In this document: in pieces, positions 42,979-51,452 of the stretch
How the letters are laid out: the number at the start of each line of letters is the position of its first letter
Position numbering within the stretch: the stretch's first letter is position 1
Program-made: the position numbers and the translations under genes
Assembly: GCA_018394295.1 (NCBI GenBank)
Contig: CP074574.1
Location: forward strand, 33,904-97,903
Reading direction: 5' to 3'
DNA length: 64,000 bases
Origin: Mycoplasmatota bacterium
Lineage (GTDB): Bacteria > Bacillota_I > Bacilli_A > Haloplasmatales > Haloplasmataceae
The notes under the pieces: model-generated
Databases searched by the model: none
What the model saw: the letters and a program-made list of their open reading frames with translations, nothing else
What the model was told of the DNA's origin: nothing

Positions 42979-43026
42979 CCAAAACTAACAAGAATACTCC
43001 TACTTCTATAAGTAGGGGTAGTTCAC
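42979..43026 (+). mobile_element. Minimal IS605-derived element (48 bases)
   Basis: Target TTTAT, then CCAAAACTAACAAGAATA, the right-end hairpin and TTCAC. Same ends as the copy at 17630 and the IS at 38266. It lies between rep and the repeats. Confidence 0.7.
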
Positions 43027-43058
43027 GTGATTATCTATTTTTTTAATTAATCTTATTT

Positions 43059-43088
43059 AAAAAAACATCTAATAATTAGATGTTTTTT
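43059..43088. terminator. Bidirectional hairpin terminator
   Basis: AAAAAACATCTAAT / ATTAGATGTTTTTT. Confidence 0.75.
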
Positions 43089-43100
43089 ATATGTAAATTT

Positions 43101-43242
43101 TGAGAACCCAAAAATAGAAGATTAGTATTGAGAATCTAAAAATAGAATATTAGTTATTTATTCAAATATATGGTCATTTTTGAGAACCCAAAAATAGAAT
43201 ATTAGTTATTTGATGTTTGAGAACCTTATTTTGAAAGATTAG
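43101..43242 (+). repeat. Four iteron-like 25-bp direct repeats, candidate origin
   Basis: Consensus TGAGAACCCAAAAATAGAA then (T/G)ATTAG: copies at 43101, 43129, 43181 and 43218 (the last one diverged in the middle). They are followed by about 110 bases of nearly pure A+T (43243-43360). Position between the rep-like gene and the primase fits an iteron-type origin with an unwinding region. Confidence 0.65.
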
Positions 43243-43383
43243 ATTATGATATACTAGTATTTGATATATTAGAAAATAGAATAACATATAATAACAGATT
43301 TTATTAATAACAGTTATATTATATTAACAATATATTCAATCAATCTTTATATAGAATGATGGATTGAAAAAATTTTTATATAA

Positions 43384-43412
43384 TTGCTTTTTATTTTTGG
43401 GTGTGGTATTAT
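43384..43412 (+). promoter_or_regulatory. GGGTGTGG-spacer promoter (family A) of primase gene
   Basis: TTGCTT, 17 bases ending TTGGGTGTGG, TATTAT. The predicted leader is only about 17 bases long. No terminator directly precedes it; the origin-like region does. Confidence 0.8.
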
Positions 43413-43435
43413 TTATATATAAAAGAGGTGATCTT

Positions 43436-45655
43436 ATGAAACAAATACCAGATAGTGTTAGAAATGAGATTTTAGAAAAAATTAATATTTTAGATTATAT
43501 TAATAATTATGTAAAACTTGAAAAAAGAGGGAAAAATTGGATGGGATTATCTCCATTTAATATTGAAAAGACACCCTCATTTGTAGTTAGTCCTGAACGC
43601 AATTCATTTAATGATTATTCAAGTGGGATTAAAGGAAATGTTATAACTTTTGTTATGGAATATGAGAAAGTTAATTATCCTCAAGCTATTAAAACTTTAG
43701 CTAATTATACGAATATAGATATTTCTAGTTATATCTCCAATGATAATATTAATCAATTTAATAAAGAATTAAAATTAAATCAGTTTATTAAAGAGTATTA
43801 TCAATTTTCATTACAAACTATCGATGGGAAACGTTCTTTACAATACCTACAAAATCGTGGTTTAGCAATGGAAACAATTAATAAATTTGAAATTGGTCAT
43901 GCGATTATCGAAAAAAATAATGAATTATACCAGGCATTAAAATCTAATGGATTTGATGATAAAGTTATAAAAAACACTAATAATTTAAATGACAAAAATA
44001 GTAATAAATTTCAAAATAGAGTAATAATACCAATTATTGAAAATGGTAAAGTTGTAGGCTTTGGTGGGAGAACATTAAGCGATGATAAAAGAAACGCTAA
44101 ATATTTAAATAGTGAAAACAGTGTTATTTTTAATAAATATAATACAATATTTAATTTAGACAATGCAAAAGTATCTTGTCGAAAAGAAGATTCTTTGTTT
44201 TTATTAGAAGGATTTATGGATGTTATATCGCTAGATCAACAGGGAATATCTAATACTGTAGCCACAATGGGAACAGCATTAACAAATCAACACATCAAAA
44301 AAATGAAAAATTTATCTAATAATTGGTTTATTGTTTATGATGGAGATAAAGCTGGAATCTTTGGTATAAAAAAAGCTTTTGAAGAAATAAAGAAATCAAA
44401 TTTAGATATTAATGCTAAAGCAGTAATATTGCCATATGGTCTTGATCCAGATGAATATATACAAAAATATGGTAAAAATACCTTTTTAGACATAACAAAA
44501 AATAATGCTATGAATTACATAGAATTTAATATGTATGTTTTAGAACAAGAACTAAAATTAAATAATTGTATTGAAAATAAGGTTAAATTTATTGAAGGAA
44601 CTTTTGATTTAATAAAAAATTTAAAAAATGTAGAAATAGAACATTATTTACGAGACTTGGCAAAAAGAACTTTCACTACCTATGATAGTATTAAATCAGA
44701 TTTTGTTATTTTTATTGAAAGAGAAAATAAACAAGAATTAACTGAACAAATTTCTAAAGATAATAAAGATAAATCTATAAACGAAAATAAAAAAGACATT
44801 ACTAACTTATCTCAAAATAAAAGTAAAAAATTATCAACAAATGACCTTTTAAAAATAGCTAATAATCATATAGCAGAAATTGTTTATAACCCAATTAAAT
44901 TTAAAACTTTATTAAATACAATGACTCAATTCAATACAGAATCGATATATAATATTTGTTTAATACATAAAAAACAAGAATTATGCAATATAATACCTAC
45001 AAATTTAGATACATATCAAAATTATAAAGATAAAGGAATATTTGTTAAAAAAGGAAGCACAGCTTTTAACTTATTAAAGCAAGATATATTGTATTTGTTC
45101 AATGATAATACTAAAAAATACAAGTCAAAATTAACACAACAAGAAGTGAATGATATAGAAACAGGTAAATTAAGACCATCTAAACAAATGGCCATATTAT
45201 CTACTCTAAATTATTTTGATATTAGTGATACAACAGATAACCAGGAGCAAAAAGAACATAAAAATAATTATCAAGATTTAATTAAATCTTTAGGTAAAAA
45301 TATTATTTTAAAATATGATCCTAGTATTAAAACACAATTAAGCGATTCAAAAACTTATTATAATAAAAACGAAAAAATAATTTACTTTTGTCCTAAATAT
45401 TCAAATGAAGAAAACTTTAAAATTTTATTAAGAATTACATCGAAGTTATATACTGATAATAAATTTGAATCTTCAGTATTAAATTATCTATTAGATACTA
45501 AATATAATATATTAACAAATAATTCAATTGAATATGTAAAAACACAAAATACTGACCAAAAAGTTCAAAGTCTTAATAAATGTTTCAATTTATTTAAGAA
45601 TTTTTATCAAACTTTAGAACAAAATAAAGAAATTGTTCAGTCTATTGAGAGGTAG
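43436..45655 (+). CDS. DnaG-type primase lacking zinc ligands, with ArdC-like C-terminal module
   Basis: 739 residues from ATG 43436 (AAGAGGTG upstream). Residues 1-95 follow the DnaG zinc domain, but CPFH is SPFN and the later CxxC is replaced by DYSS, so all four ligands are lost. The catalytic core is intact: GGRTLSDDKRNAKYLNS, toprim EGFMD near 258, DGDKAG near 302 and LDPDEY near 336. Residues about 470-610 resemble ArdC (QNYKDKGIFVKKGSTAF, NYFDISDTTD), and the region where HExxH would be reads LLRITSKLY. Probably the plasmid replication primase. Confidence 0.85.
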   Translation: MKQIPDSVRNEILEKINILDYINNYVKLEKRGKNWMGLSPFNIEKTPSFVVSPERNSFNDYSSGIKGNVITFVMEYEKVNYPQAIKTLANYTNIDISSYISNDNINQFNKELKLNQFIKEYYQFSLQTIDGKRSLQYLQNRGLAMETINKFEIGHAIIEKNNELYQALKSNGFDDKVIKNTNNLNDKNSNKFQNRVIIPIIENGKVVGFGGRTLSDDKRNAKYLNSENSVIFNKYNTIFNLDNAKVSCRKEDSLFLLEGFMDVISLDQQGISNTVATMGTALTNQHIKKMKNLSNNWFIVYDGDKAGIFGIKKAFEEIKKSNLDINAKAVILPYGLDPDEYIQKYGKNTFLDITKNNAMNYIEFNMYVLEQELKLNNCIENKVKFIEGTFDLIKNLKNVEIEHYLRDLAKRTFTTYDSIKSDFVIFIERENKQELTEQISKDNKDKSINENKKDITNLSQNKSKKLSTNDLLKIANNHIAEIVYNPIKFKTLLNTMTQFNTESIYNICLIHKKQELCNIIPTNLDTYQNYKDKGIFVKKGSTAFNLLKQDILYLFNDNTKKYKSKLTQQEVNDIETGKLRPSKQMAILSTLNYFDISDTTDNQEQKEHKNNYQDLIKSLGKNIILKYDPSIKTQLSDSKTYYNKNEKIIYFCPKYSNEENFKILLRITSKLYTDNKFESSVLNYLLDTKYNILTNNSIEYVKTQNTDQKVQSLNKCFNLFKNFYQTLEQNKEIVQSIER

Positions 45656-45662
45656 GTGTGCT

Positions 45663-46487
45663 ATGAGTTGGGAAGAAAAATTAATTCAAAAAATTGAGAA
45701 AAAGATTGAAAAGAAAGATAGTGCTACTATTTTACTTTCTGTAATGGAACTAATTAATAGTTCAAAATATGACCAACTTCTTCTGGAAGAAAGTTTAAAT
45801 GAAACTATTCAATTAATATTAATAAACAAAAACCCTAAATACATACTTAAAATTAAAAATCCATCAAATGAAGCTATTCTTTTATCATTGGAAAAACAAC
45901 CCCAATTATTAAAAGAAATAAATAAACAATATACTTTAAAAGACGAAATACTAATGTACATTCTATCGAAGGATTTCAATTTAATTTCTGAAATTGAAAA
46001 CCCATCAGATAAAATTAAATATTTTTATTTAAGTCAAAATACTAATTTACATTATAGTTTAGCCAATTGGAATTATAGTGATCCGGAATTAAGAAAAAAG
46101 GTTTATCATATTGATCCGACTTTCATTAAATTCATGAATGAATATTTAACTCAAGAAGAATACTATTCAATTATTAAGGATATACCAGAAGTAGCTTGTT
46201 ATAAACCAAAATCAGTAAAAAAAATACCACTCCAAATACAAAAGCATATATTAGACAGTGTAAACGATAAATTATTGACTTACACGAGTTTTTTAACAAT
46301 TTTTGACATTGGACTATTACAAGAAGAAATATCTCTTAAAAAGGCTAAAAATGACACCAGGGGAGGGGTAATTGAGAACACTTTGCATAATTTAATGAAA
46401 CATTATAAAAAAGAAGAGTATGACATGAGTATAGAACAAATAGTTTCTGTACTCAATAATAATGAAAAAATGATACCACATATATAA
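45663..46487 (+). CDS. Hypothetical protein with NPS-type helical repeats
   Basis: 274 residues from ATG 45663 (GAGAGGTAGG upstream), eight bases after primase. Repeated units such as IKNPSNEAILLSLEKQPQLLKEI and IENPSDKIKYFYLSQNTNLHYSL resemble DUF4116-like repeats. All-helical. Co-transcribed with primase; role unknown. Confidence 0.55.
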   Translation: MSWEEKLIQKIEKKIEKKDSATILLSVMELINSSKYDQLLLEESLNETIQLILINKNPKYILKIKNPSNEAILLSLEKQPQLLKEINKQYTLKDEILMYILSKDFNLISEIENPSDKIKYFYLSQNTNLHYSLANWNYSDPELRKKVYHIDPTFIKFMNEYLTQEEYYSIIKDIPEVACYKPKSVKKIPLQIQKHILDSVNDKLLTYTSFLTIFDIGLLQEEISLKKAKNDTRGGVIENTLHNLMKHYKKEEYDMSIEQIVSVLNNNEKMIPHI

Positions 46488-46542
46488 AACCTACATTGTT
46501 GTAGGTTTTTTTATTGCTTTTTATGAATAAAAATGCTAAAAT
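46487..46542 (+). promoter_or_regulatory. Terminator followed by TTGCTT promoter
   Basis: AAACCTAC / GTAGGTTT with T run, then TTGCTT (46514), 17 bases, TAAAAT (46537) with extended TGC. Same cassette layout as family A but without GGGTGTGG. Confidence 0.7.
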
Positions 46543-46581
46543 TTGATTAAAGATGATGTTTTCTGAAAAGGATGTGAAGTA

Positions 46582-47007
46582 ATGAATTTTGAAGAACAAA
46601 GAGATATTGTTATAAGTTGGTTATCAAAATACGAACCGAATTTTGGAATTCTAGAATTAAATAATAAATCGAGTGGAGTAAATGATATCATTATAAAATT
46701 AGAAGATATAGATGATCATGAACCGTACGTGGTTGATGATGGAATGATTATTAATAGGATGTTAAGTTTTGAACAGGACAGTGAACAGTTATATTTAATT
46801 GATGTATTTATCGGGTTTTTAATTGAACAATTTCCGGATATTATTGAATTTATTAATATATTAACAAAAAATATAGATACAAAATTAGTTTTTTCTGGTA
46901 CCTATTATTATTTAAGAATTCCAATTAATGAAAATAATTACATAATTCAAAAGAAAAATTTGTGCAAAATATTATCGATTATAGAGGAAGAATTAGAATA
47001 TGAATGA
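46582..47007 (+). CDS. Hypothetical acidic 141-residue protein
   Basis: RBS AAGGATGTGAAG. Acidic with VDDGMIINRML and a hydrophobic helix region; it recalls DUF1828-like proteins (DGxxIxDxG plus late strands) but this is not certain. Overlaps the next gene by eight bases. Confidence 0.5.
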   Translation: MNFEEQRDIVISWLSKYEPNFGILELNNKSSGVNDIIIKLEDIDDHEPYVVDDGMIINRMLSFEQDSEQLYLIDVFIGFLIEQFPDIIEFINILTKNIDTKLVFSGTYYYLRIPINENNYIIQKKNLCKILSIIEEELEYE

Positions 47008-47488
47008 GTTATTAAATGATATATCAAATTCTTTAAATATTATTGATAATGCTAAAATAATTAGTTGCCATAATGATGAATATATAATTATTTTTACCCC
47101 ATATCAATTTGTTTTGCTTTTATTAGTTGAATTAAATGGAAGAGTATATGTAAAAGAAGACAGTGAATATTGGAATTTTAAATTTAAAAGTTCTTCTGAA
47201 GATATATCTATTAAAAACCCATTAAATGAATTGTATTTTATAAAAAAACAAATACTTAAACAGCTAAGTGAATTAAATATGTATTTTGATGATAAATATT
47301 TATCAAGTTTTTTAGTAACAAACCAAAAAACAATTTTCGACAAGAAACCAATAAATCATATCTATTCAAAAGATGTTCCAGAAAAAATCAAGTCGATTAT
47401 TGTCCATAATTTGAATAAAAAAATAATTGATTCGAATTCATTAGATAATTTATATAAAAATTATACGATTTATTTAAAATTAAGTTGA
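47000..47488 (+). CDS. Hypothetical 162-residue protein
   Basis: Start inside the end of 46582, so translationally coupled; the two probably form a functional pair. Strand-rich N-terminal half (KIISCHNDEYIIIFTPYQFVLLLLVEL), helical C-terminus. No family recognised. Confidence 0.5.
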   Translation: MNELLNDISNSLNIIDNAKIISCHNDEYIIIFTPYQFVLLLLVELNGRVYVKEDSEYWNFKFKSSSEDISIKNPLNELYFIKKQILKQLSELNMYFDDKYLSSFLVTNQKTIFDKKPINHIYSKDVPEKIKSIIVHNLNKKIIDSNSLDNLYKNYTIYLKLS

Positions 47489-47721
47489 CATTATTATTTT
47501 ATTTTGTTAACATATAAATGTAAAAAAAACAAATACTAAGCCTCTATATAAACATCAATATTTCATTACTTGTTTATTGTCGCTTAGTTAATATTTTATT
47601 TAGCTATCAAGAAGGCCACATTTTGTGGCCTTTTTGGTTTTCATATCCGTTTTAATTTGCATTATATTGTATTAAAGTATATAATATAATTATCATATTA
47701 TAGTTAAAAGCGAGTGATTAT
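47489..47721 (+). promoter_or_regulatory. Intergenic region with terminator and promoter
   Basis: Terminator AAGGCCACA / TGTGGCCTTTTT at 47612-47635; promoter TTGCAT (47657), 17 bases, TATAAT (47680). The first 120 bases hold CTAAGCC and GCTTAG, which could pair, but no defined RNA gene was seen. Confidence 0.65.
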
Positions 47722-48333
47722 ATGATTAAGAATACTCTCATTAATAGATTATATTTAAAAGATTACGAAAAAAATATATTACACGAAATGAGTAGATTTT
47801 CTTTTGAAAAAATAAAAATGAATATGAATCTAATAAGTAATGAATTTATTGAACTTATTAATGATAATCCAGGAATAAATATAAAAGGAAATATTTTAGA
47901 ATATAATGATAGTTGGTTACTTTATTTTTTAAATAATAATAGTTTTACTAAAATTATCACATACCTTAATAGAAAAGAAAATAGAGTTGTTGAACAGTTA
48001 ACAGATATTAATGAATTAATAAACATAAAAGCTCTTTATGATTCAACTATTACTCTACATATTGCTGAAATACATGAGCTTGGTTTTATCAATCAATCTA
48101 AATTAAAAAAATATGCAGAAAATCTTTCGAAAAAAACAAAGACTATTGAAGTTCTTAGAGCAATAGATATAGATGATTTATCTTACGAACAATATGTTTT
48201 TACAGATAATAAACCAGTAAATAATATTGAAAATAAAATTTTTATTAATGTTAATGAAGGAATACGGTTTTATAAAGATATTAGTGCATATTTATATTAT
48301 GTTTTAGAAAGAGGTGTTGAATTTGCTAGATAA
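47722..48333 (+). CDS. Hypothetical 203-residue protein
   Basis: Weak GCGAG ribosome site. Helical; no family recognised. It overlaps the ankyrin-like gene at 48323 by about ten bases and starts a three-gene operon. Confidence 0.5.
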   Translation: MIKNTLINRLYLKDYEKNILHEMSRFSFEKIKMNMNLISNEFIELINDNPGINIKGNILEYNDSWLLYFLNNNSFTKIITYLNRKENRVVEQLTDINELINIKALYDSTITLHIAEIHELGFINQSKLKKYAENLSKKTKTIEVLRAIDIDDLSYEQYVFTDNKPVNNIENKIFINVNEGIRFYKDISAYLYYVLERGVEFAR

Positions 48334-49171
48334 TAGAAGTAAACAATATGCTGTAGAAATTCCAGAGATTTTAAAAGAAAAAAATTATGCGTTAATGGAA
48401 AAAATCCTAAAGTATAATAAAGATTTAGCTAATTCTCGTTTTGAAAAATATAAAAAAGAGAAAGACTTAGCAAGATACCCATTAAGAGAAGCTATATTGA
48501 ATGATGATGAAAAAATGGTTGATTTATTATTAAAATACGATGTGAACATTCATGTTCAAGATAGTATTATTATTTATGATTTAATTGAACCTAATAACTT
48601 TAAGTATTTTAATAAGTTGAAAGATATAATTGATTTTAACCTTCTAGAACCGACCAAAATATTAGATAGTTTATTAAATTATTATAGTTTGGATGATATT
48701 ATCCATGATAATATTCCTGATGGGTTACTTGCTTTAAGAGATACGTATACTCAAGAAATTTTAGTGAAAACATTAATAAATAATGATTTAAATACTTTTA
48801 ATCATTTATCAAAGACTGTTACTCCTGATCTATCATATGATAATGGTAAACTTATGAAATTAATGGTGTTTTATAATCTTATTGATAATGTAGATAAAAA
48901 AATATTGAAAGAAGAACATAATAGTAATAGTTTGAGTGTATTAATACAATTAGCTATTAGAGGAGAAAATAATAAACTAGCAAAAGAGTTGATTCATTTT
49001 TCCGAAGAAGATTTAGATTTTAGAAAAGTTTCGTTATTAAAATTTTTAAGGGTTTCATTAGCTTGTCAAAATAGTGAAATATCATCTTTTTTAATTAAAA
49101 AAGGAGCAAGTCTTGAAGATACCCATTGGGGAATAAGTGGACAACAAGCTATAGAGGTTTTTGGGATGTAA
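48323..49171 (+). CDS. Ankyrin-repeat-like protein
   Basis: 282 residues; TTG 48323 is chosen because GAGGTG lies just upstream. YPLREAILNDDEKMVDLLLKYDVNIH and SLACQNSEISSFLIKKGASLED are good ankyrin units; the rest is degenerate. Ankyrin proteins bind other proteins. Between 47722 and 49193 in one operon. Confidence 0.6.
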   Translation: MLDNRSKQYAVEIPEILKEKNYALMEKILKYNKDLANSRFEKYKKEKDLARYPLREAILNDDEKMVDLLLKYDVNIHVQDSIIIYDLIEPNNFKYFNKLKDIIDFNLLEPTKILDSLLNYYSLDDIIHDNIPDGLLALRDTYTQEILVKTLINNDLNTFNHLSKTVTPDLSYDNGKLMKLMVFYNLIDNVDKKILKEEHNSNSLSVLIQLAIRGENNKLAKELIHFSEEDLDFRKVSLLKFLRVSLACQNSEISSFLIKKGASLEDTHWGISGQQAIEVFGM

Positions 49172-49192
49172 GTCAGAAAGGTGGTGTCAAAA

Positions 49193-49819
49193 GTGATCAT
49201 TAATAAAAAACTTACTCAAGTTACAAAAGGTATCTGTAAAAAAATAATTGACCAGGACTATAAGTTTTATATTCAAGTATTTAATGAGGATGTACCAAAT
49301 GATGAAATTCGATTATATGATTTGAAATATATATCTACTAATGATCTAATGGTGAAATTAAGAGAGTTTTTCTATAAATATAGAGCAATGTTTAAATTGG
49401 AAAATTCTAATAACCAAATTAGATTAACTAATAATCAAGAAATTATTAATATTAACTTTATATTAGAAAAAGAAGGAAAACTTTATAAAATATCAGATGA
49501 ATTAGAAAATGTTTTTTTTGATTATATAGAAGCTTATTCAGAACTATTTGTTTCTGTTATATCTAATGATAATGAAAAATTATTAAGTATAGTCAATTCG
49601 TCAAATTATCATAATACAGATAAAAAATATGTTTTAGTTTGGGGAATTACCGAAGGTAAATATGAATTAATTGAACAATTAATACCTATTATTGAGGATG
49701 TTGTTTTTGATAGAGCAATTAAAAATATTCATCTTGAAACGTTAGAAGTTTTTGATCATGAAATGGCTAAAATAGTTAATCAAAGATTGAAATCACTTTC
49801 TCATTCAAAAATTGTATAA
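49193..49819 (+). CDS. Hypothetical protein, ankyrin-like end
   Basis: 208 residues from GTG 49193, seven bases after AAAGGTGG. The C-terminal half (LFVSVISNDNEKLLSIVNSS, VLVWGITEGKYELIEQLIPIIEDV) resembles diverged ankyrin units. Last gene of the operon. Confidence 0.5.
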   Translation: MIINKKLTQVTKGICKKIIDQDYKFYIQVFNEDVPNDEIRLYDLKYISTNDLMVKLREFFYKYRAMFKLENSNNQIRLTNNQEIININFILEKEGKLYKISDELENVFFDYIEAYSELFVSVISNDNEKLLSIVNSSNYHNTDKKYVLVWGITEGKYELIEQLIPIIEDVVFDRAIKNIHLETLEVFDHEMAKIVNQRLKSLSHSKIV

Positions 49820-49846
49820 AAATGTTAAATTTTGTATAAAAAAGTA

Positions 49847-49875
49847 TTGCAATTTGTTATTAATTGTTGTAAAAT
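49847..49875 (+). promoter_or_regulatory. Promoter of CU-rich small RNA
   Basis: TTGCAA, 17 bases ending TTG, TAAAAT. Confidence 0.65.
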
Positions 49876-49881
49876 ATAATT

Positions 49882-50007
49882 AGATATTATAAATATCTAA
49901 TTTATTCCTCTCCTTAATCATATATATTTCTTTTTATATAATTATCCCTCTTAAATCCCTTAAATATATTTTTTATTAAAGACTAACGATTAACGTTAGT
50001 CTTTTTT
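49882..50007 (+). ncRNA. Candidate small RNA with CU-rich loops
   Basis: A transcript of about 125 bases between a good promoter and terminator GACTAACG/CGTTAGTC with six T. It has a 5' hairpin AGATATT-ATA-AATATCT and two CU-rich single-stranded stretches (ATTCCTCTCCTTAA, ATCCCTCTTAAATCCCTT) complementary to Shine-Dalgarno sequences. No open frame. This is the usual layout of trans-acting sRNAs in Firmicutes. Confidence 0.5.
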
Positions 50008-50064
50008 CTTGTTGTAATTCATCACGAACTATACAATATTATATTCTATATATATAATCTAATA

Positions 50065-50093
50065 TTGTAATTATGTTTATATTGTTATAAAAT
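50065..50093 (+). promoter_or_regulatory. Promoter of small gene at 50137
   Basis: TTGTAA, 17 bases, TAAAAT; nearly identical to 14089-14117. Confidence 0.6.
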
Positions 50094-50136
50094 ATAGTTA
50101 TACATAGTTTTTTTAGATTAAAAAGGAGATAAAACT

Positions 50137-50274
50137 ATGGATAAGAATAAAATTAATAGAGAAGAATTAGGGAATCAATTGCATGAAGCTTCAATGTTAG
50201 CACTTAATAAGGAAATGGTAAAACCAATTCGACGAGCTTTTACTGATTTTCCGAATGTAACATATAAACAATAA
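50137..50274 (+). CDS. Small protein, paralog of 14161 gene
   Basis: 45 residues behind AAAAGGAG. Shares EMVKPxxxAFTDFP with the 14161 product, along with promoter and leader. Function unknown; conservation of leader plus protein suggests a real gene. Confidence 0.55.
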   Translation: MDKNKINREELGNQLHEASMLALNKEMVKPIRRAFTDFPNVTYKQ

Positions 50275-50318
50275 TATTCTTAAAACATTCAAAAATAATT
50301 ATTAAAGGGATGATCATT

Positions 50319-51380
50319 ATGAAAAAAACTATCTTAATTATAATTGTAAGTTTTGTTATGTTTTTAACAGGATGTGAAGAAGTTATACCAAAAAGTGCCC
50401 CTCCGGTAATCACAGTAATACAGGGAAAACAATATGAATTTGAATTAGAAGATGAATCACCAAATTTAATTAGTTATGTTACTGCAAGTGATGATATTGA
50501 TGGTGACTACTCTTCAAAAGATATAACTATTGACGGGGACTTAGATATGAATAAAGTGGGGGTACAAAGAATTAATTATAAAGTAACTGATTCTGATAAT
50601 CAGACAACGGACTTAACATTAAGCTTTACAATTAAGGACACTATAGCACCCGTAATTGATGTTAGTTCTTTTTCAGGGATAATATCTAAAGGGGGCACTA
50701 TTAACTTAAATTCAGCTAAATTTATTACAGATAATTATTACTCAATAGAAGATATAAATGTTTCGTATACAGGAATAATAGATTTTAATACACCGGGTTA
50801 TTATAACATAACAATCAAAGCGATTGATAAATCAGGTAATACAAGTAGCGCAAAAAAAATTATTGCTGTTACTGGGGGAATATGGTATAGTACTGCATTG
50901 TATGAAAAGTATGATTATAAAATGTTAAACTTGTTTGTTGAATCACCATCTGGAATGGTTGTAGGTGACAATTTTTATGTAGATTTAGAGAAACCGATGT
51001 TCCCTGAAGATGTAGTTTTTAAGATTAGGACAAAAGGTCATGTGAATTACGAATCTTCAGTTTCTCCATTATATTACTGTTTTGAGTCAAATTCTGAAAA
51101 AGTAAATAAAATTGAACTTTTTAAAAATGGTGTTTCGGAAGTTGTTGAAGAAATTACCTTCATAGATGAATATGAAGAGTACGCTTACATAAATGTGAAT
51201 ATTGGTTTCATAGATGTTTTTAAAGACTATGAATTTGAACCAGGATATAATTACGAAATTAAGATAACATATCATGTTCGCAAAGTAAGGGATTATAATT
51301 CCTTTATTGATTGGTTTGATATTGATGAATATTTAGGAGAATATGAAGAATCTTATAACTTTAGAATTATTGATAGATAA
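50319..51380 (+). CDS. Lipoprotein with Ig-like (DUF5011-type) domain
   Basis: 353 residues from ATG 50319 (AAAGGG upstream). Lipoprotein signal peptide with lipobox FLTGC, Cys near residue 19. Residues about 40-105 carry an Ig-like DUF5011-type domain (VTASDDIDGDYSSKDITIDG, VGVQRINYKVTDSDNQTTDL), and a second similar unit follows to about residue 185. The remainder is strand-rich. Surface-anchored; possibly adhesion or mating-pair contact. Confidence 0.75.
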   Translation: MKKTILIIIVSFVMFLTGCEEVIPKSAPPVITVIQGKQYEFELEDESPNLISYVTASDDIDGDYSSKDITIDGDLDMNKVGVQRINYKVTDSDNQTTDLTLSFTIKDTIAPVIDVSSFSGIISKGGTINLNSAKFITDNYYSIEDINVSYTGIIDFNTPGYYNITIKAIDKSGNTSSAKKIIAVTGGIWYSTALYEKYDYKMLNLFVESPSGMVVGDNFYVDLEKPMFPEDVVFKIRTKGHVNYESSVSPLYYCFESNSEKVNKIELFKNGVSEVVEEITFIDEYEEYAYINVNIGFIDVFKDYEFEPGYNYEIKITYHVRKVRDYNSFIDWFDIDEYLGEYEESYNFRIIDR

Positions 51381-51452
51381 TAACATGGTAGTAGATGTTG
51401 AAGATATGAAAAAAATATACTGTTAGAAGAAAAGACTAACATATTTAATATG

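Noticed and set aside
12200..43026. CRISPR array from the repeated TACTTCTATAAGTA hairpins
   Set aside because: Copies are dispersed over 30 kb, lack spacers and match IS605 ends.
43364..43435. Longer N-terminus for the primase
   Set aside because: It would cross the family A promoter; ATG 43436 has a good ribosome site and matches DnaG start.
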